Below are positions 9,346 through 18,306 of a DNA stretch of 64,000 bases, in pieces. Below the pieces are notes generated by a model. It did not search any database and was not told the DNA's origin. It saw only the letters and a list, made by a program, of their open reading frames with translations. The stretch lies in assembly GCA_963835955.1 (NCBI GenBank), contig CAWIHZ010000023.1:62001-126000 (forward strand), given 5' to 3'. The position numbers were made by a program, and so were the translations under genes. The stretch comes from Roseiarcus sp963835955 (GTDB lineage: Bacteria; Pseudomonadota; Alphaproteobacteria; Rhizobiales; Beijerinckiaceae). Position 1 is the stretch's first letter; every line of letters starts with the position of its first letter.

Positions 9346-10455
9346 TTGGCCAAGATTCGCTTCTTTCCGCCGAGTTGCAGGCCATCGCTCGCCGAGATCG
9401 CAACCTGGTGCGGCGCCGCGCTGGCGTCGGAAGCCGACGCGCAGCGCACGATCGGCGACGTCGCCGCTCTCGATCAGGCGGGTCCAGGCGATCTGACCTT
9501 CTTCGACAATCCGAGTTACATTGACGCTCTCCGGTCGACCCGGGCCGCGGCGGCGCTGGTCGCGCCGCGATACGCGGAGGCGGCGCCCGTGGGCTGCGCC
9601 GTCCTGCTGGCGCGCGAGCCTTATCGCGCGATGGCGACGGTGATGGCGAAGCTCTATCCCACGGCGGTCAAACCGGGGTCGGTGTTCGGCGAGAGCGGCG
9701 TTTCGCCGGCGGCTTTCGTCCATTCTTCCGCACGGCTCGAGGCCGGGGTGATCGTCGATCCCGGCGCCGTGATCGGACGCGGCGCCGAGATCGGCGCCGG
9801 CACGGTCGTCGGCCCCAACGCGGTTATCGGCCCCGATGTCCGGATCGGCCGCGACGGGGCGATCGGCGCGTCGACGACGATCGCCGCGGCGCTGATCGGC
9901 GACCGGGTGATCATTCATCCCGGCGCCCATATTGGCCAGGATGGTTTCGGCTTCGCGCTCGGCGCGAGCGGCCACCTCAAGGTGCCGCAGATCGGACGGG
10001 TCATCATCCAGGATGACGTCGAAATCGGCGCCGGCGTAACTATCGATCGGGGCGCGAACCGCGACACCGTCATCGGCGAAGGCGCGAAGATCGACAACCT
10101 CGTTCAGATCGGCCACAACGTCGTCATCGGCCGGCACGCGGTTCTGGTGTCGCAATCCGGCGTCTCGGGGTCGAGCGCGGTCGGCGATTTCGCCGCGCTC
10201 GGCGGTCAGGCGGGCGTCGCGGGTCATCTGAAGATCGGAGAAGGCGCGCAGGTGGCGGCGGCCGCGGGCGTGATGCACGACATTCCCGCCGGCCAGCGTT
10301 GGGCCGGCGCGCCGGCCAAGCCGGTCCGCGAATTCTTTCGCGAGGTCGCCGCGCTCAGGAGGCTCGCCGCCAGAGAGCCGAACGGCGAGGCCAAATCGAA
10401 GCTGAAGGCGACGGACTTGACGCCAGCGGCTACGACGGAACGGGGGCCGGAATGA
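9346..10455 (+). CDS. lpxD: UDP-3-O-acylglucosamine N-acyltransferase
   Basis: A 369-aa lipid A enzyme that adds the N-linked hydroxyacyl chain to UDP-3-O-acyl-glucosamine. It has an N-terminal uridine-binding domain (RFFPPSCRPSLAEIA...LTFFDNPSY) and a long left-handed beta helix of hexapeptide repeats (VIGRGAEIGAGTVVGPNAVIG). The catalytic region is HPGAHIGQDGFGFA. No ATG or GTG lies near the family start; TTG 9346 gives the expected MAKIRFFPP N-terminus. It overlaps fabZ in an ATGA. Confidence 0.93.
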   Translation: MAKIRFFPPSCRPSLAEIATWCGAALASEADAQRTIGDVAALDQAGPGDLTFFDNPSYIDALRSTRAAAALVAPRYAEAAPVGCAVLLAREPYRAMATVMAKLYPTAVKPGSVFGESGVSPAAFVHSSARLEAGVIVDPGAVIGRGAEIGAGTVVGPNAVIGPDVRIGRDGAIGASTTIAAALIGDRVIIHPGAHIGQDGFGFALGASGHLKVPQIGRVIIQDDVEIGAGVTIDRGANRDTVIGEGAKIDNLVQIGHNVVIGRHAVLVSQSGVSGSSAVGDFAALGGQAGVAGHLKIGEGAQVAAAAGVMHDIPAGQRWAGAPAKPVREFFREVAALRRLAAREPNGEAKSKLKATDLTPAATTERGPE

Positions 10456-10916
10456 ACGAAACGACGGGTCGGGCGTTCGAGAGCTACGACATTCAGAAGC
10501 TCCTGACGCTGCTGCCGCACCGCTATCCGTTCCTGCTCGTCGACCGCATCGTCGATGCGCGAGGCGACGAATACGGCGTCGGAATCAAGAACGTGACCGC
10601 GAGCGAGCCGCATTTTCAGGGGCATTTTCCCGGCCGCCCGGTCATGCCCGGGGTGTTGCTGATCGAAGCGATGGCCCAGACCGCAGGCGCCCTCTGCGTC
10701 GCCTCACAACCGGAAACCGCGGCGCCGAGCGTCGTTTATCTGATGACGATCGACAAGGCGAAGTTCCGCCGGCCGGTCGTTCCCGGCGATCAGGTGAGAT
10801 TCCACATGACGCGGACCGCCAAGCGCCGCAACATGTGGTGGTTCCGGGGCGAAGCAAAGGTCGACGGCGCGCTTGTCTGCGAGGCGGAAGTCTCGGCGAT
10901 GCTGGTGCGCGAATGA
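10452..10916 (+). CDS. fabZ: 3-hydroxyacyl-ACP dehydratase FabZ
   Basis: A 154-aa hot-dog-fold dehydratase that removes water from 3-hydroxyacyl-ACP and so competes with LpxA/LpxD for the hydroxyacyl pool. Catalytic motifs are intact: LLPHRYPFLLVDRI, then HFPGRPVMPGVLLIEAMAQ with the catalytic His and Glu. It is coupled by 4-bp ATGA overlaps to lpxD upstream and lpxA downstream. Confidence 0.96.
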   Translation: MNETTGRAFESYDIQKLLTLLPHRYPFLLVDRIVDARGDEYGVGIKNVTASEPHFQGHFPGRPVMPGVLLIEAMAQTAGALCVASQPETAAPSVVYLMTIDKAKFRRPVVPGDQVRFHMTRTAKRRNMWWFRGEAKVDGALVCEAEVSAMLVRE

Positions 10917-11722
10917 GCGGACGCATCCATCCGACCGCGGTCGTCGAAGACGGCGCGCGGCTCGGGGCGGACGTCGCGATCGGGCCTTTCTGCCATGTCG
11001 GACCGAGGGCCGCGCTCGGCGACGGCGCGCGGTTGATTTCGCATGTCAGTCTGGCGGGCGACACGACGGTCGGCGCGCGCACGCGCATCTTTCCTTTCGC
11101 GGCGATCGGACACGAGCCGCAGGATCTCAAGTATCGCGGCGAGCCATCGCGTCTGATCATTGGCGAGGACTGCCTCATTCGCGAAGGGGTGACGATGAAC
11201 CCGGGCACCGCGGGCGGCGGGTCGGAAACCATTATCGGCCCGCGCGGCGCCTTTCTCGCCAATGCGCATGTCGCGCACGACTGCCGCATCGGCGAGGGCG
11301 TCATCCTGTCCAACAATGTGATGCTCGCGGGCCACTGCCAGATCGGCGATTTCGCGATTTTGAGCGGCGGCGCGGCGACACATCAATTCGTGCGCATCGG
11401 CGCGCATGCCTTCGTCGGCGGCCTCGCCGGCGTGGAGCACGACCTCATTCCCTTCGGCATGGCGCTGGGCAATCGCGCGGCGCTGGCGGGGCTCAATTTC
11501 GTCGGCCTCAAGCGACGCGGCTTTTCGCGCGAGGCGATCTACGAGCTACGGCGCGCCTACAAGATGCTGTTCAACGGCAAGGGCACATTGAAGGAGCGCA
11601 TCGGCGACGTCGCGGAAGCTTTCCCCGACCAGGAGGCCGTGCAGCAGATCGTCGCCTTTCTTCGCCAGGGCGGCGACCGAGCGATCTGCGTCCCGCGTCC
11701 CGGCAAGGAAGACGAGGCGTGA
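10913..11722 (+). CDS. lpxA: UDP-N-acetylglucosamine O-acyltransferase
   Basis: A 269-aa enzyme for the first step of lipid A synthesis. It begins with RIHPTAVVEDGARLG, continues with hexapeptide repeats forming a beta helix, and carries the catalytic His region NAHVAHDCRIGEGVILSNNV. The C-terminal helical domain (GLKRRGFSREAIYELRRAYKMLF) is complete. It overlaps fabZ by ATGA and lpxI by GTGA. Confidence 0.96.
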   Translation: MSGRIHPTAVVEDGARLGADVAIGPFCHVGPRAALGDGARLISHVSLAGDTTVGARTRIFPFAAIGHEPQDLKYRGEPSRLIIGEDCLIREGVTMNPGTAGGGSETIIGPRGAFLANAHVAHDCRIGEGVILSNNVMLAGHCQIGDFAILSGGAATHQFVRIGAHAFVGGLAGVEHDLIPFGMALGNRAALAGLNFVGLKRRGFSREAIYELRRAYKMLFNGKGTLKERIGDVAEAFPDQEAVQQIVAFLRQGGDRAICVPRPGKEDEA

Positions 11723-12585
11723 ACGCGGTCGCCGCTGGTTTCGGGGACGCCGGCGCCCGGCCGCTGGCGATCCTGTGCGGCTCAGGAGCTTTTCCGCTCG
11801 AGGTCGCCGCGGACGCGCGCGCCGGCGGACGGGAGCCGTTCCTCATCGGGGTCGTCGGCGCGTCCGAGGTCTCGATCGAGGCCTATCCGCACGTCTGGGT
11901 CCGCATGGGCGAGGTCGGCAAGCTTTTCGCCGCGCTGAAAGGGCGCGGGATCGCCGAAATCGTGCTTGTCGGCGCGATGACCAGGCCAGAATTCTCCGAC
12001 CTCAGGCTAGACTGGGGCGCGGTGAAGCGCGCCGCAGGCCTCGCCCAACTGTTTCGCCGGGGGGACAACGGTCTCCTTGTCGGGCTCGCCGCGATCTTCG
12101 AGCGCGAGCATATCCGGGTCGTCGGCGCGCATGAGGCGGCGCCGAGGCTGGTCGCGCCCGCCGGCCCGATCGGCGCGCGTGCGGCCTCGGCGGACGATCA
12201 AGAGGACATGGCCTCCGGCGCGGCTCTTCTCGATGCGCTGTCTGGCTTCGACGCGGGGCAGGGCGTCGTGGTCGCCGCCGGCAGGGTGCTCGCGGTCGAG
12301 GCGGCCGAAGGAACCGACGCGATGCTCGCCCGGGTCGCGGACCTGCGCGCGAGCGGGCGGCTGAGTTTCAAGGGTCCGGCGGGCGTGATGGTGAAAGCGC
12401 CCAAACGCGGCCAGGATTTGCGGCTGGACATGCCGGCGGTCGGGCCGAGGACGATCGAAGGTGCGGCCAAGGCGCGGTTGCGCGGAGTGGCGCTCGCCGC
12501 CGGCCGCGTCCTCGTGGCCGAGCGCGAACGCTGCGCGCGCGAGGCCGACGCTGCAGGCCTGTTCGTTTACGGCTTTCCGTCATGA
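11719..12585 (+). CDS. lpxI: UDP-2,3-diacylglucosamine diphosphatase LpxI
   Basis: A 288-aa protein of the LpxI (DUF1009) family, the alphaproteobacterial replacement for LpxH that yields lipid X from UDP-2,3-diacylglucosamine. It has the N-terminal LAILCGSGAFPLEVA segment, the linker PRLVAPAGPIG and the C-terminal catalytic-domain stretch SGRLSFKGPAGVMVKAPKRGQDLRLDMPAVGPRTIE. It starts at a GTG overlapping the lpxA stop. It ends 10 bp before lpxB, its metabolic successor. Confidence 0.93.
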   Translation: MNAVAAGFGDAGARPLAILCGSGAFPLEVAADARAGGREPFLIGVVGASEVSIEAYPHVWVRMGEVGKLFAALKGRGIAEIVLVGAMTRPEFSDLRLDWGAVKRAAGLAQLFRRGDNGLLVGLAAIFEREHIRVVGAHEAAPRLVAPAGPIGARAASADDQEDMASGAALLDALSGFDAGQGVVVAAGRVLAVEAAEGTDAMLARVADLRASGRLSFKGPAGVMVKAPKRGQDLRLDMPAVGPRTIEGAAKARLRGVALAAGRVLVAERERCAREADAAGLFVYGFPS

Positions 12586-12595
12586 GCGCGGCCGA

Positions 12596-13774
12596 ATGAA
12601 GCCGTTGCGAGTGGCGCTCGTCGCCGGCGAGCATTCGGGCGATCTGCTGGGCTCCAAACTCATGCGCGCGCTGCGCGAAGCGCAGCCGGAAGGCGTCGAA
12701 TTTACCGGCGTTGGCGGCGACGCGATGGCGGCCGAAGGCCTGACGAGCCTGTTCCCGATCGGAGACATCGCGGTCATGGGCGTGCTGCCGGTCATCGCGC
12801 GCCTGCCGAAGCTGATCGCGCGCATCCGCCAGACCGCCGATGCGGTCGTCGCTGCGCAGCCAGATGCGCTCGTCATCATCGACAGCCCCGATTTCACGCA
12901 TCGCGTCGCGCGTCGCGCGCGCGCGAAGACGCCCAAATTGCCGATCGTCGACTACGTCAGCCCCAGCGTCTGGGCCTGGCGGCCGGGCCGGGCCAAGGCG
13001 ATGCGCGCCTACGTCGACTGCGTGCTGGCGCTTCTGCCCTTCGAACCTGACGCCTACATTCGGCTGGGAGGCCCGCGATGCGTTTATGTCGGCCATCCTC
13101 TGATCGAACGGCTGGAAGAATTGCGTCCGAACGAGGACGAGGCGCGCCGCCGCGCCGCCGAACCGCCGATCATTGTCGTGCTGCCCGGTTCGCGCCGCTC
13201 CGAAATCCGCCGCCTGATGAAAGATTTCGGCGGCGCGCTGCGGCATTTGCGCGAATCGATCGGTCCCTTCGCGCCGATTCTGCCGACCCTCCCGCATATC
13301 GAGCCCGAAGTGCGCGCGCTCGCCGCCCTGTGGCCGCAGGCCCCTCGGATCGTCATCGGCGAGGCCGCCAGATATGAGGCTTTTCGCGCCGCGCGCGCCG
13401 CGCTCGCAGCGTCCGGCACGGTGACGCTGGAGCTGGCGCTCGCCGGCGTGCCGACGGTCGGCGCCTATAAGGTCTCGCTGGTCGAAGAACAGCTCAAATA
13501 TCTGATCAAGGTCCCCTCGATCCTGCTGCCGAATCTGATCCTGGGCGAGCGCGCGATCCCGGAAAAGCTGCAGAGGGAATGCGCGCCGGCCGCGCTCGCG
13601 GCGGCGCTTGGCGAACTCGTCCGCGACGGGCCGAGGCGCAGCAATCAACTCGAGGCGCTCGCGCGGCTCGATCAGCTGATGCGCCTGCCGGACGGCGGCG
13701 CGCCGAGCGCGCATGCGGCGCGCGCGGTCCTGGAGACGATCGCGGAGCGCGCCGGCGCCGGGCGCGGGGGCTAA
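12596..13774 (+). CDS. lpxB: Lipid-A-disaccharide synthase
   Basis: A 392-aa GT19 glycosyltransferase condensing UDP-2,3-diacylglucosamine with lipid X. The N-terminus VALVAGEHSGDLLGSKLM, the SPSVWAWRPGRAK motif, VGHPL, VVLPGSRRSEIRRLM and the C-terminal ASGTVTLELALAGVPTV motif are all present. It is the last gene of the frr-to-lpxB run. A strong inverted repeat overlaps its stop codon. Confidence 0.96.
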   Translation: MKPLRVALVAGEHSGDLLGSKLMRALREAQPEGVEFTGVGGDAMAAEGLTSLFPIGDIAVMGVLPVIARLPKLIARIRQTADAVVAAQPDALVIIDSPDFTHRVARRARAKTPKLPIVDYVSPSVWAWRPGRAKAMRAYVDCVLALLPFEPDAYIRLGGPRCVYVGHPLIERLEELRPNEDEARRRAAEPPIIVVLPGSRRSEIRRLMKDFGGALRHLRESIGPFAPILPTLPHIEPEVRALAALWPQAPRIVIGEAARYEAFRAARAALAASGTVTLELALAGVPTVGAYKVSLVEEQLKYLIKVPSILLPNLILGERAIPEKLQRECAPAALAAALGELVRDGPRRSNQLEALARLDQLMRLPDGGAPSAHAARAVLETIAERAGAGRGG

Positions 13775-13803
13775 AGGCGCCGGCGTCCTGGCCGCGATTT
13801 TTT
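13750..13803 (+). terminator. Candidate terminator at the lpxB end
   Basis: Perfect 10-bp arms CGCCGGCGCC (13750-13759) and GGCGCCGGCG (13776-13785) flank the lpxB stop, and six T residues occur at 13798-13803. The 12-nt gap between stem and T-run is not classical, so the terminator call is moderate. Confidence 0.45.
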
Positions 13804-13867
13804 GTGGTCGCGGGCGTCGGCTGTCGGTCAAAACGAGTTGTCGGCGTTGCGAACAGGGAAGAAGGCA

Positions 13868-14569
13868 ATGGCTCGTCGTCCAGGTCATTTGGAACGCCAC
13901 GCGGTCGGACGCCTGGGGTGGCTCAGGGCGGCGGTTCTGGGCGCCAATGACGGCATCCTCTCGACCTCGAGTCTGATCATCGGCGTCGCGAGCGCGCAGG
14001 GCGGCCGTCACAGCGTTCTGGTCGCCGGGGTTTCCGGTCTGGTCGCTGGCGCGATGTCGATGGCGGCGGGCGAATATGTTTCGGTCAGCTCCCAATCTGA
14101 TTCCGAAATCGCGGACATCGGGCGCGAACGTCAGGAACTGAGCGATAATCCCGAAGGCGAATTGAGGGAGTTGGCCGGAATCTACGTCAAGCGCGGTCTG
14201 GACCAGACGCTCGCCCGGCAGGTCGCGGAGAAGCTGATGGCGGGCGACGCGCTCGCCGCTCATGCTCGCGACGAGTTGGGGATATCCGACGCCACTGCGG
14301 CGCGGCCGATTCAGGCGGCTCTCACTTCGGCGGCGGCGTTTTCGATCGGGGCGGCGCTCCCGCTGGCGATGGCGCTGTTCTCGCCCGACAGTTTGGTGGT
14401 CGAGGCGGTCGCTGTCGCCTCGCTGTTGTTTCTCGCCCTGCTCGGCGTCGTCGGCGCCAGGATCGGCGGCGCGGATATGCTCAAGGCCGCGGTCCGGGTC
14501 GCCTTTTGGGGAGCGCTTGCGATGGCTGTGACCGCGGGGATCGGCGCTGTCTTCGGCGCGCGGGTCTGA
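13868..14569 (+). CDS. VIT1/CCC1-family metal transporter
   Basis: A 233-aa membrane protein of the vacuolar-iron-transporter family (Fe2+/Mn2+ export or sequestration). The family N-terminus LRAAVLGANDGILSTSSLIIGVA is present, followed by GAMSMAAGEYVSVSSQSDSE, a charged cytoplasmic segment typical of the metal-binding domain, and three more hydrophobic helices. AAGAAGG precedes ATG 13868. It stands alone between the lpx operon and a convergent metallophosphoesterase gene. Confidence 0.88.
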   Translation: MARRPGHLERHAVGRLGWLRAAVLGANDGILSTSSLIIGVASAQGGRHSVLVAGVSGLVAGAMSMAAGEYVSVSSQSDSEIADIGRERQELSDNPEGELRELAGIYVKRGLDQTLARQVAEKLMAGDALAAHARDELGISDATAARPIQAALTSAAAFSIGAALPLAMALFSPDSLVVEAVAVASLLFLALLGVVGARIGGADMLKAAVRVAFWGALAMAVTAGIGAVFGARV

Positions 14570-14575
14570 GAACGC

Positions 14576-16351
14576 CTATCGGCCTTCGCCCTCCGGTTGC
14601 GGAGCGTCGATATCCGCCCGCTCCGGGGCGAGCAGCCGCATGTGTCCGTCCGGGGCGAGACTGAGCGCGTGGATGTAGAAGTGCGTCGCTTCGGCCTCGG
14701 GCGCCATCACCGGCGATGGGGCGGAGACGATCTTGAGTTTGCCGCAGGCGCCGGTCCAGTCGATATGACGATGGCCGTGCAACACGATGACGCGGTCGGC
14801 GTAAGGCTGGAGCATGCGCAAAAACCAGCTCCCGTTGACGAGCGCGGTCCCGATCCGCTCCGAGAACGCCGTCACCGGCATCGGATACTCAATCAGGTGA
14901 TGATGCAACGCGACGATCCATCGGCCCTTGGGATAAAGATCGAGCGCGGCGGCGAGTCGGCGCGCCTGCCCGGCGGAGATCATCCCCAGCGCGTTGGTGA
15001 ACGAGAAATTCGTGTCGGCGTTCGAATTGAGAATGGCGACTCCGAGGCCGTCCTCCTCGCGCGGCGGCAGAATCAATGGAAACAGCTCGTCCCAAAGGCG
15101 CGCAAGACCGGCGGATCGGCGCAAGCCGCCCAAATCCGCGAACGCCCCGATCGCCTGGCGATGCGGAGCGAGCGCTTCGGCGAGGGTGGGGCCGAGCGTT
15201 TCGGCGCCGGAGCTCATCACGCGCATGACATCGCCCTGGATGGCCGCGATCGCCGACAGCGCGCGCATCTTGCGCAGGCCTTTTGCCGGGCTGAACGGCA
15301 GATCGAGGCGAGCCGGGTTGGCGCGGTCGACGATATTGAGGTCGTGATTTCCGGGCAGGATGAGCGCCCGGGCGGCCAGATCGGGATGCGCCGCGAGAAT
15401 GTCGAGGAATTCCGCCCATTCGGCCGAACGTCCGGCGTCGGTCATGTCGCCGGTGACGAGGATGAGATCCACCGGGCGGACGGCATGCGACGCCTCGATT
15501 CGCGCCATGACCTGTTCGAACCGCCGATTGCCGCGCGCGCCGCCGCGCCCGCTCTCGATCCGGAAGCCGTATCGCTCGCCGACGACATGCACATCGGACA
15601 GATGCGCGACCCGCCAGACCCGAGCGCCTGGGGCCGCGGCGTCGTAGGCCTCGAGGCCGAGCGGCTGGTCCATGGTCGCGTCGGCGAAGCCCCAGACAAG
15701 CGAGGCCGCCGCCAGATAGGTCGACATGATGACAATTGCATTGGCGATCGTGGGCGCGATCAGATGCTGCGGCGCGGCGAGATCCGACGCCGTTCCGATC
15801 CAATGGGTCGCGGGCCACACGACGATTGCGACCAACGCTGCGACCGCGCAAAGAAGCAGCCCGGCGCCGGCGCAACCGATCGCGCGCAGGCGTGCGAATC
15901 CGGCTGGGTCGCGCGGGTTGAACGCCCGTTCGCTCAGATGCCGGATCGCCTCGCGGCACAGGGCGTAGCCCGGCTGAACCGACAGCGCGTTCAGCGCCCA
16001 GAAATTGGCCTCGGCGATACGAAAGAGGGGGCGCCAGCCGATCCAGCCTACGCCGAGGACGGCGAGGAAGACGATTGCGGCGCCGATCCCCGTCAGCTCC
16101 AGGAATCTGGTGGAGACCTTGGCGAACCACGCTGTCGCGGCCAGCGGCGCCAAGCCGAGCAGAGCGGCCGGCAGCAGAATCGAGACCGTCCAGGCGAAAA
16201 ACAGTTTCGGCAGGCTGATTTCCGCCAGCAGGCTGCCTGCGATCGCGAGCAGCGACCTCTCCTTGGTGCTCGAGGCGTCGTCCTCGGCGTCGCCGCGACG
16301 GGGATCGAACAGCTGATCGTTGCTCTCAAGCACGGGGGCGCGGCGCTTCAA
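14576..16351 (-). CDS. Membrane-anchored metallophosphoesterase
   Basis: About 591 aa. The N-terminal third carries about four hydrophobic helices (roughly residues 45-210). The C-terminal part is a calcineurin-like phosphoesterase with the full metal set: HLSDVHVV, LVTGDMTD, LPGNHDLN, ALHHHLIEYP and HGHRHIDW. The substrate is unknown. LpxH-like enzymes share this fold, but LpxI already fills that role 2 kb away. The TTG at 16351 overlaps the upstream thioesterase stop (TTGA); GTG 16333 is the alternative start. It is convergent with the VIT transporter gene. Confidence 0.82.
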   Translation of the reverse strand: MKRRAPVLESNDQLFDPRRGDAEDDASSTKERSLLAIAGSLLAEISLPKLFFAWTVSILLPAALLGLAPLAATAWFAKVSTRFLELTGIGAAIVFLAVLGVGWIGWRPLFRIAEANFWALNALSVQPGYALCREAIRHLSERAFNPRDPAGFARLRAIGCAGAGLLLCAVAALVAIVVWPATHWIGTASDLAAPQHLIAPTIANAIVIMSTYLAAASLVWGFADATMDQPLGLEAYDAAAPGARVWRVAHLSDVHVVGERYGFRIESGRGGARGNRRFEQVMARIEASHAVRPVDLILVTGDMTDAGRSAEWAEFLDILAAHPDLAARALILPGNHDLNIVDRANPARLDLPFSPAKGLRKMRALSAIAAIQGDVMRVMSSGAETLGPTLAEALAPHRQAIGAFADLGGLRRSAGLARLWDELFPLILPPREEDGLGVAILNSNADTNFSFTNALGMISAGQARRLAAALDLYPKGRWIVALHHHLIEYPMPVTAFSERIGTALVNGSWFLRMLQPYADRVIVLHGHRHIDWTGACGKLKIVSAPSPVMAPEAEATHFYIHALSLAPDGHMRLLAPERADIDAPQPEGEGR

Positions 16352-16836
16352 TCTTTCCCGGGGCGCATCACCAGCAGCGTCGAGGTCCCGTGCGCAAGCA
16401 AGCGCCCATTCGCGTCGACGATCCTGCCCTCGGCGGAGATGATGGTTCGTCCCCGGCCGACCACGCGCCCCTTGGCGCGCACGCGGCCGGTGTCGGCGGC
16501 GATGGCGCGCGAGAGATTGGCCTTGGTTTCGACCGTTGCGTAGCCGACGCCGGCGGGCAAGGTCGAGTGACCGGCGCAGCCGGTGGCGCTGTCGATCAGC
16601 GTCAGCGCCCAGCCGCCGTGCACGCCGCCGAGCGGATTGAGCAGATGCGGACCGGTCACGCCCTCGAACACGGCGAAGCCGTCGCCGACATCCACCAGAC
16701 TGAACGACAGGGTCTTGGCGATCGGCGGCGCCGGCAGGCGCCCGTCGATGATCGCCTGCAAAAACTCCAGGCCGGTCAAATGCGCGATGTCCTCGCGCGG
16801 CGCGACGCCGAATTTCCGCCCGGGTTCCCAGTCCAT
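16348..16836 (-). CDS. PaaI-type hot-dog thioesterase
   Basis: A 162-aa member of the PaaI/YdiI acyl-CoA thioesterase family. The hot-dog motif LNPLGGVHGGWALTLIDSATG carries the characteristic HGG, and later strands ATVETKANLSRAI and GRTIISAEGRIVD fit the fold. ATG 16836 has a GGAG about 10 nt upstream. Its stop overlaps the start of the metallophosphoesterase, so the two are probably co-transcribed. The physiological acyl-CoA is not evident. Confidence 0.85.
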   Translation of the reverse strand: MDWEPGRKFGVAPREDIAHLTGLEFLQAIIDGRLPAPPIAKTLSFSLVDVGDGFAVFEGVTGPHLLNPLGGVHGGWALTLIDSATGCAGHSTLPAGVGYATVETKANLSRAIAADTGRVRAKGRVVGRGRTIISAEGRIVDANGRLLAHGTSTLLVMRPGKD

Positions 16837-17077
16837 GTCGAAGCGCTCCGATCGCCAGGCGACGCTTATGCAGCAATCTCGAGCGAATGTCCTGTGCCCC
16901 TTGAGGGCTCGCCTGACGTCCGGCGGGCTTGCCGCTCCGCCCTGTCGGGCCGGGCGCGGCCGAAATCCGAACCCGTGATCCGCCGAAGTCGCCGGACGGG
17001 CATTCGCGATTGCGCGCTCTCCCTCGCACGAGCTAAAGCAACCCCGCGAGCTCATTCTCACGCCCTGGACAAAGTCT

Positions 17078-17905
17078 TTGATCGTCGATGCGGATCGGAG
17101 CGCGGTGGCCGCGCGCGATTTGCTGGCCGCCGCCGCCCGCGAGGCCGGGGCGCTGGCGCTCGAGTTTTTCCGGCTCGGCGCGACGACTTCGGCGCATGTC
17201 GAATCGAAGCTCGGCGGCTCGCCGGTGACGGAGGCCGATCTCGCCGCGAATGCGCTGCTGAGGCGCCGCCTCGGCGAGGCCTTCCCCGACGCCGGCTGGC
17301 TTTCTGAGGAGACGGCCGACGATCTCGGGCGCCTGTCGCGGCGCAGCCTCATCGTCGTCGATCCGATCGACGGCACCCGCGCCTTCGTCGCCGGCGATCC
17401 GCGCTGGGCGGTGTCGGCGGCGCTGATCGTCGACGGACGTCCGCTCGCCGGCGTCATCCACGCGCCGGCGCTCGACGAAACCTATATGGGCGCGCGCGGC
17501 GCGGGGGCCGGGCTCAACGGCGCGGCGATTGGCGCGTCCGCCGGCGGCGGTTGGCCGCGGCTGGGCGCGGTCGGCCCGAAGCCGATCGTCCAGGCGATGG
17601 CGGCGACGCTCAGCGTGTCAATGGAAATTTCGCCGCGCGTGCCCTCGCTCGCCTATCGCCTTTGTCTTGCGGCGCGGGGAGCGGTCGATTTCGCGGTCGC
17701 CGGAGAGAATTCGCATGATTGGGACATTGCGGCGGCCGATTGCGTCCTCGAAGCGGCGGGCGCGCGTCTGGTCGACGAAACGGGAGAGCGGCTGGTTTAC
17801 AACAATAGAATCGTGCGCCGGGGCGCCCTCTTGGCGACGCCCGATGCGCTGGCGCCACGGTTGCTTGAGGCCTTTCGCGCCGCGACCGCCGCGCGGCCGC
17901 AATGA
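17078..17905 (+). CDS. CysQ/inositol-monophosphatase family phosphatase
   Basis: A 275-aa lithium-sensitive-phosphatase-fold protein. Metal-site motifs are WLSEET, VVDPIDGTRAF and, near the C-terminus, HDWDIAAADCVLEAAGA. In alphaproteobacteria this gene at the head of a DUF4170-DUF374-waaA-lpxK cluster is usually annotated as 3'(2'),5'-bisphosphate nucleotidase (CysQ) or inositol monophosphatase. Sequence alone does not decide between them. The start is probably TTG 17078; GTG 17102 is an alternative. An 11-bp tandem repeat begins at its stop codon. Confidence 0.85.
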   Translation: MIVDADRSAVAARDLLAAAAREAGALALEFFRLGATTSAHVESKLGGSPVTEADLAANALLRRRLGEAFPDAGWLSEETADDLGRLSRRSLIVVDPIDGTRAFVAGDPRWAVSAALIVDGRPLAGVIHAPALDETYMGARGAGAGLNGAAIGASAGGGWPRLGAVGPKPIVQAMAATLSVSMEISPRVPSLAYRLCLAARGAVDFAVAGENSHDWDIAAADCVLEAAGARLVDETGERLVYNNRIVRRGALLATPDALAPRLLEAFRAATAARPQ

Positions 17906-17944
17906 TCGGACAATGAGCGGACAATGAGCGGACAATGCGCGACG
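17901..17944 (+). repeat. Four 11-bp tandem repeats
   Basis: Units of the form AATGAGCGGAC: two exact copies flanked by AATGATCGGAC and a diverged AATGCGCGACG. The array starts over the stop codon of the phosphatase gene, so slippage here would not alter the upstream protein much. It may be a small variable locus. Confidence 0.85.
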
Positions 17945-18024
17945 ACGGGCGACTTGCGTTTTTGCCTCGGCGGGGGCAAAGCGCGGCGCCGGCCGGCGCG
18001 CCCGATCGCTGAAGGAACACGACC

Positions 18025-18297
18025 ATGACGTCCACCAATCCGAAGGCTCGCGATCAGGAGAAGCCGCAGCGTCTGCATCTCGTGTTCGGCGGCGAGCTGA
18101 AATCGCTCGAAGGCCACGAATTCCGCGACCCCTGGAAGATCGACATCGTCGGCGTCTTTCCCGATTACGCCAGCGCCGAGCGGGCGTGGCGCGCGAAGGC
18201 GCAGGCGACGGTCGACAGCGCTCAAACCCGCTACTATATCGTGCATCTGCATCGATTTCTGGAGCCGGATCTCGCTCCCTCGACCCGGATCGCCTGA
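18025..18297 (+). CDS. DUF4170 family protein
   Basis: A 90-aa alphaproteobacterial protein with the family signature RLHLVFGGELK, then IDIVGVFPDYASAERAWRAKAQ and YYIVHLHRFLEP. Length is normal. Function unknown. It is consistently found beside DUF374, waaA and lpxK and so is probably linked to LPS core synthesis. GAAGGA precedes the ATG. It ends 9 bp before the DUF374 gene. Confidence 0.88.
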   Translation: MTSTNPKARDQEKPQRLHLVFGGELKSLEGHEFRDPWKIDIVGVFPDYASAERAWRAKAQATVDSAQTRYYIVHLHRFLEPDLAPSTRIA

Positions 18298-18306
18298 GCC
18301 GCTCTT

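Noticed and set aside
12368..14263. A 631-codon open frame on the - strand across lpxI, lpxB and the VIT gene
   Set aside because: Spans three conserved genes in antisense; no start context or domain.
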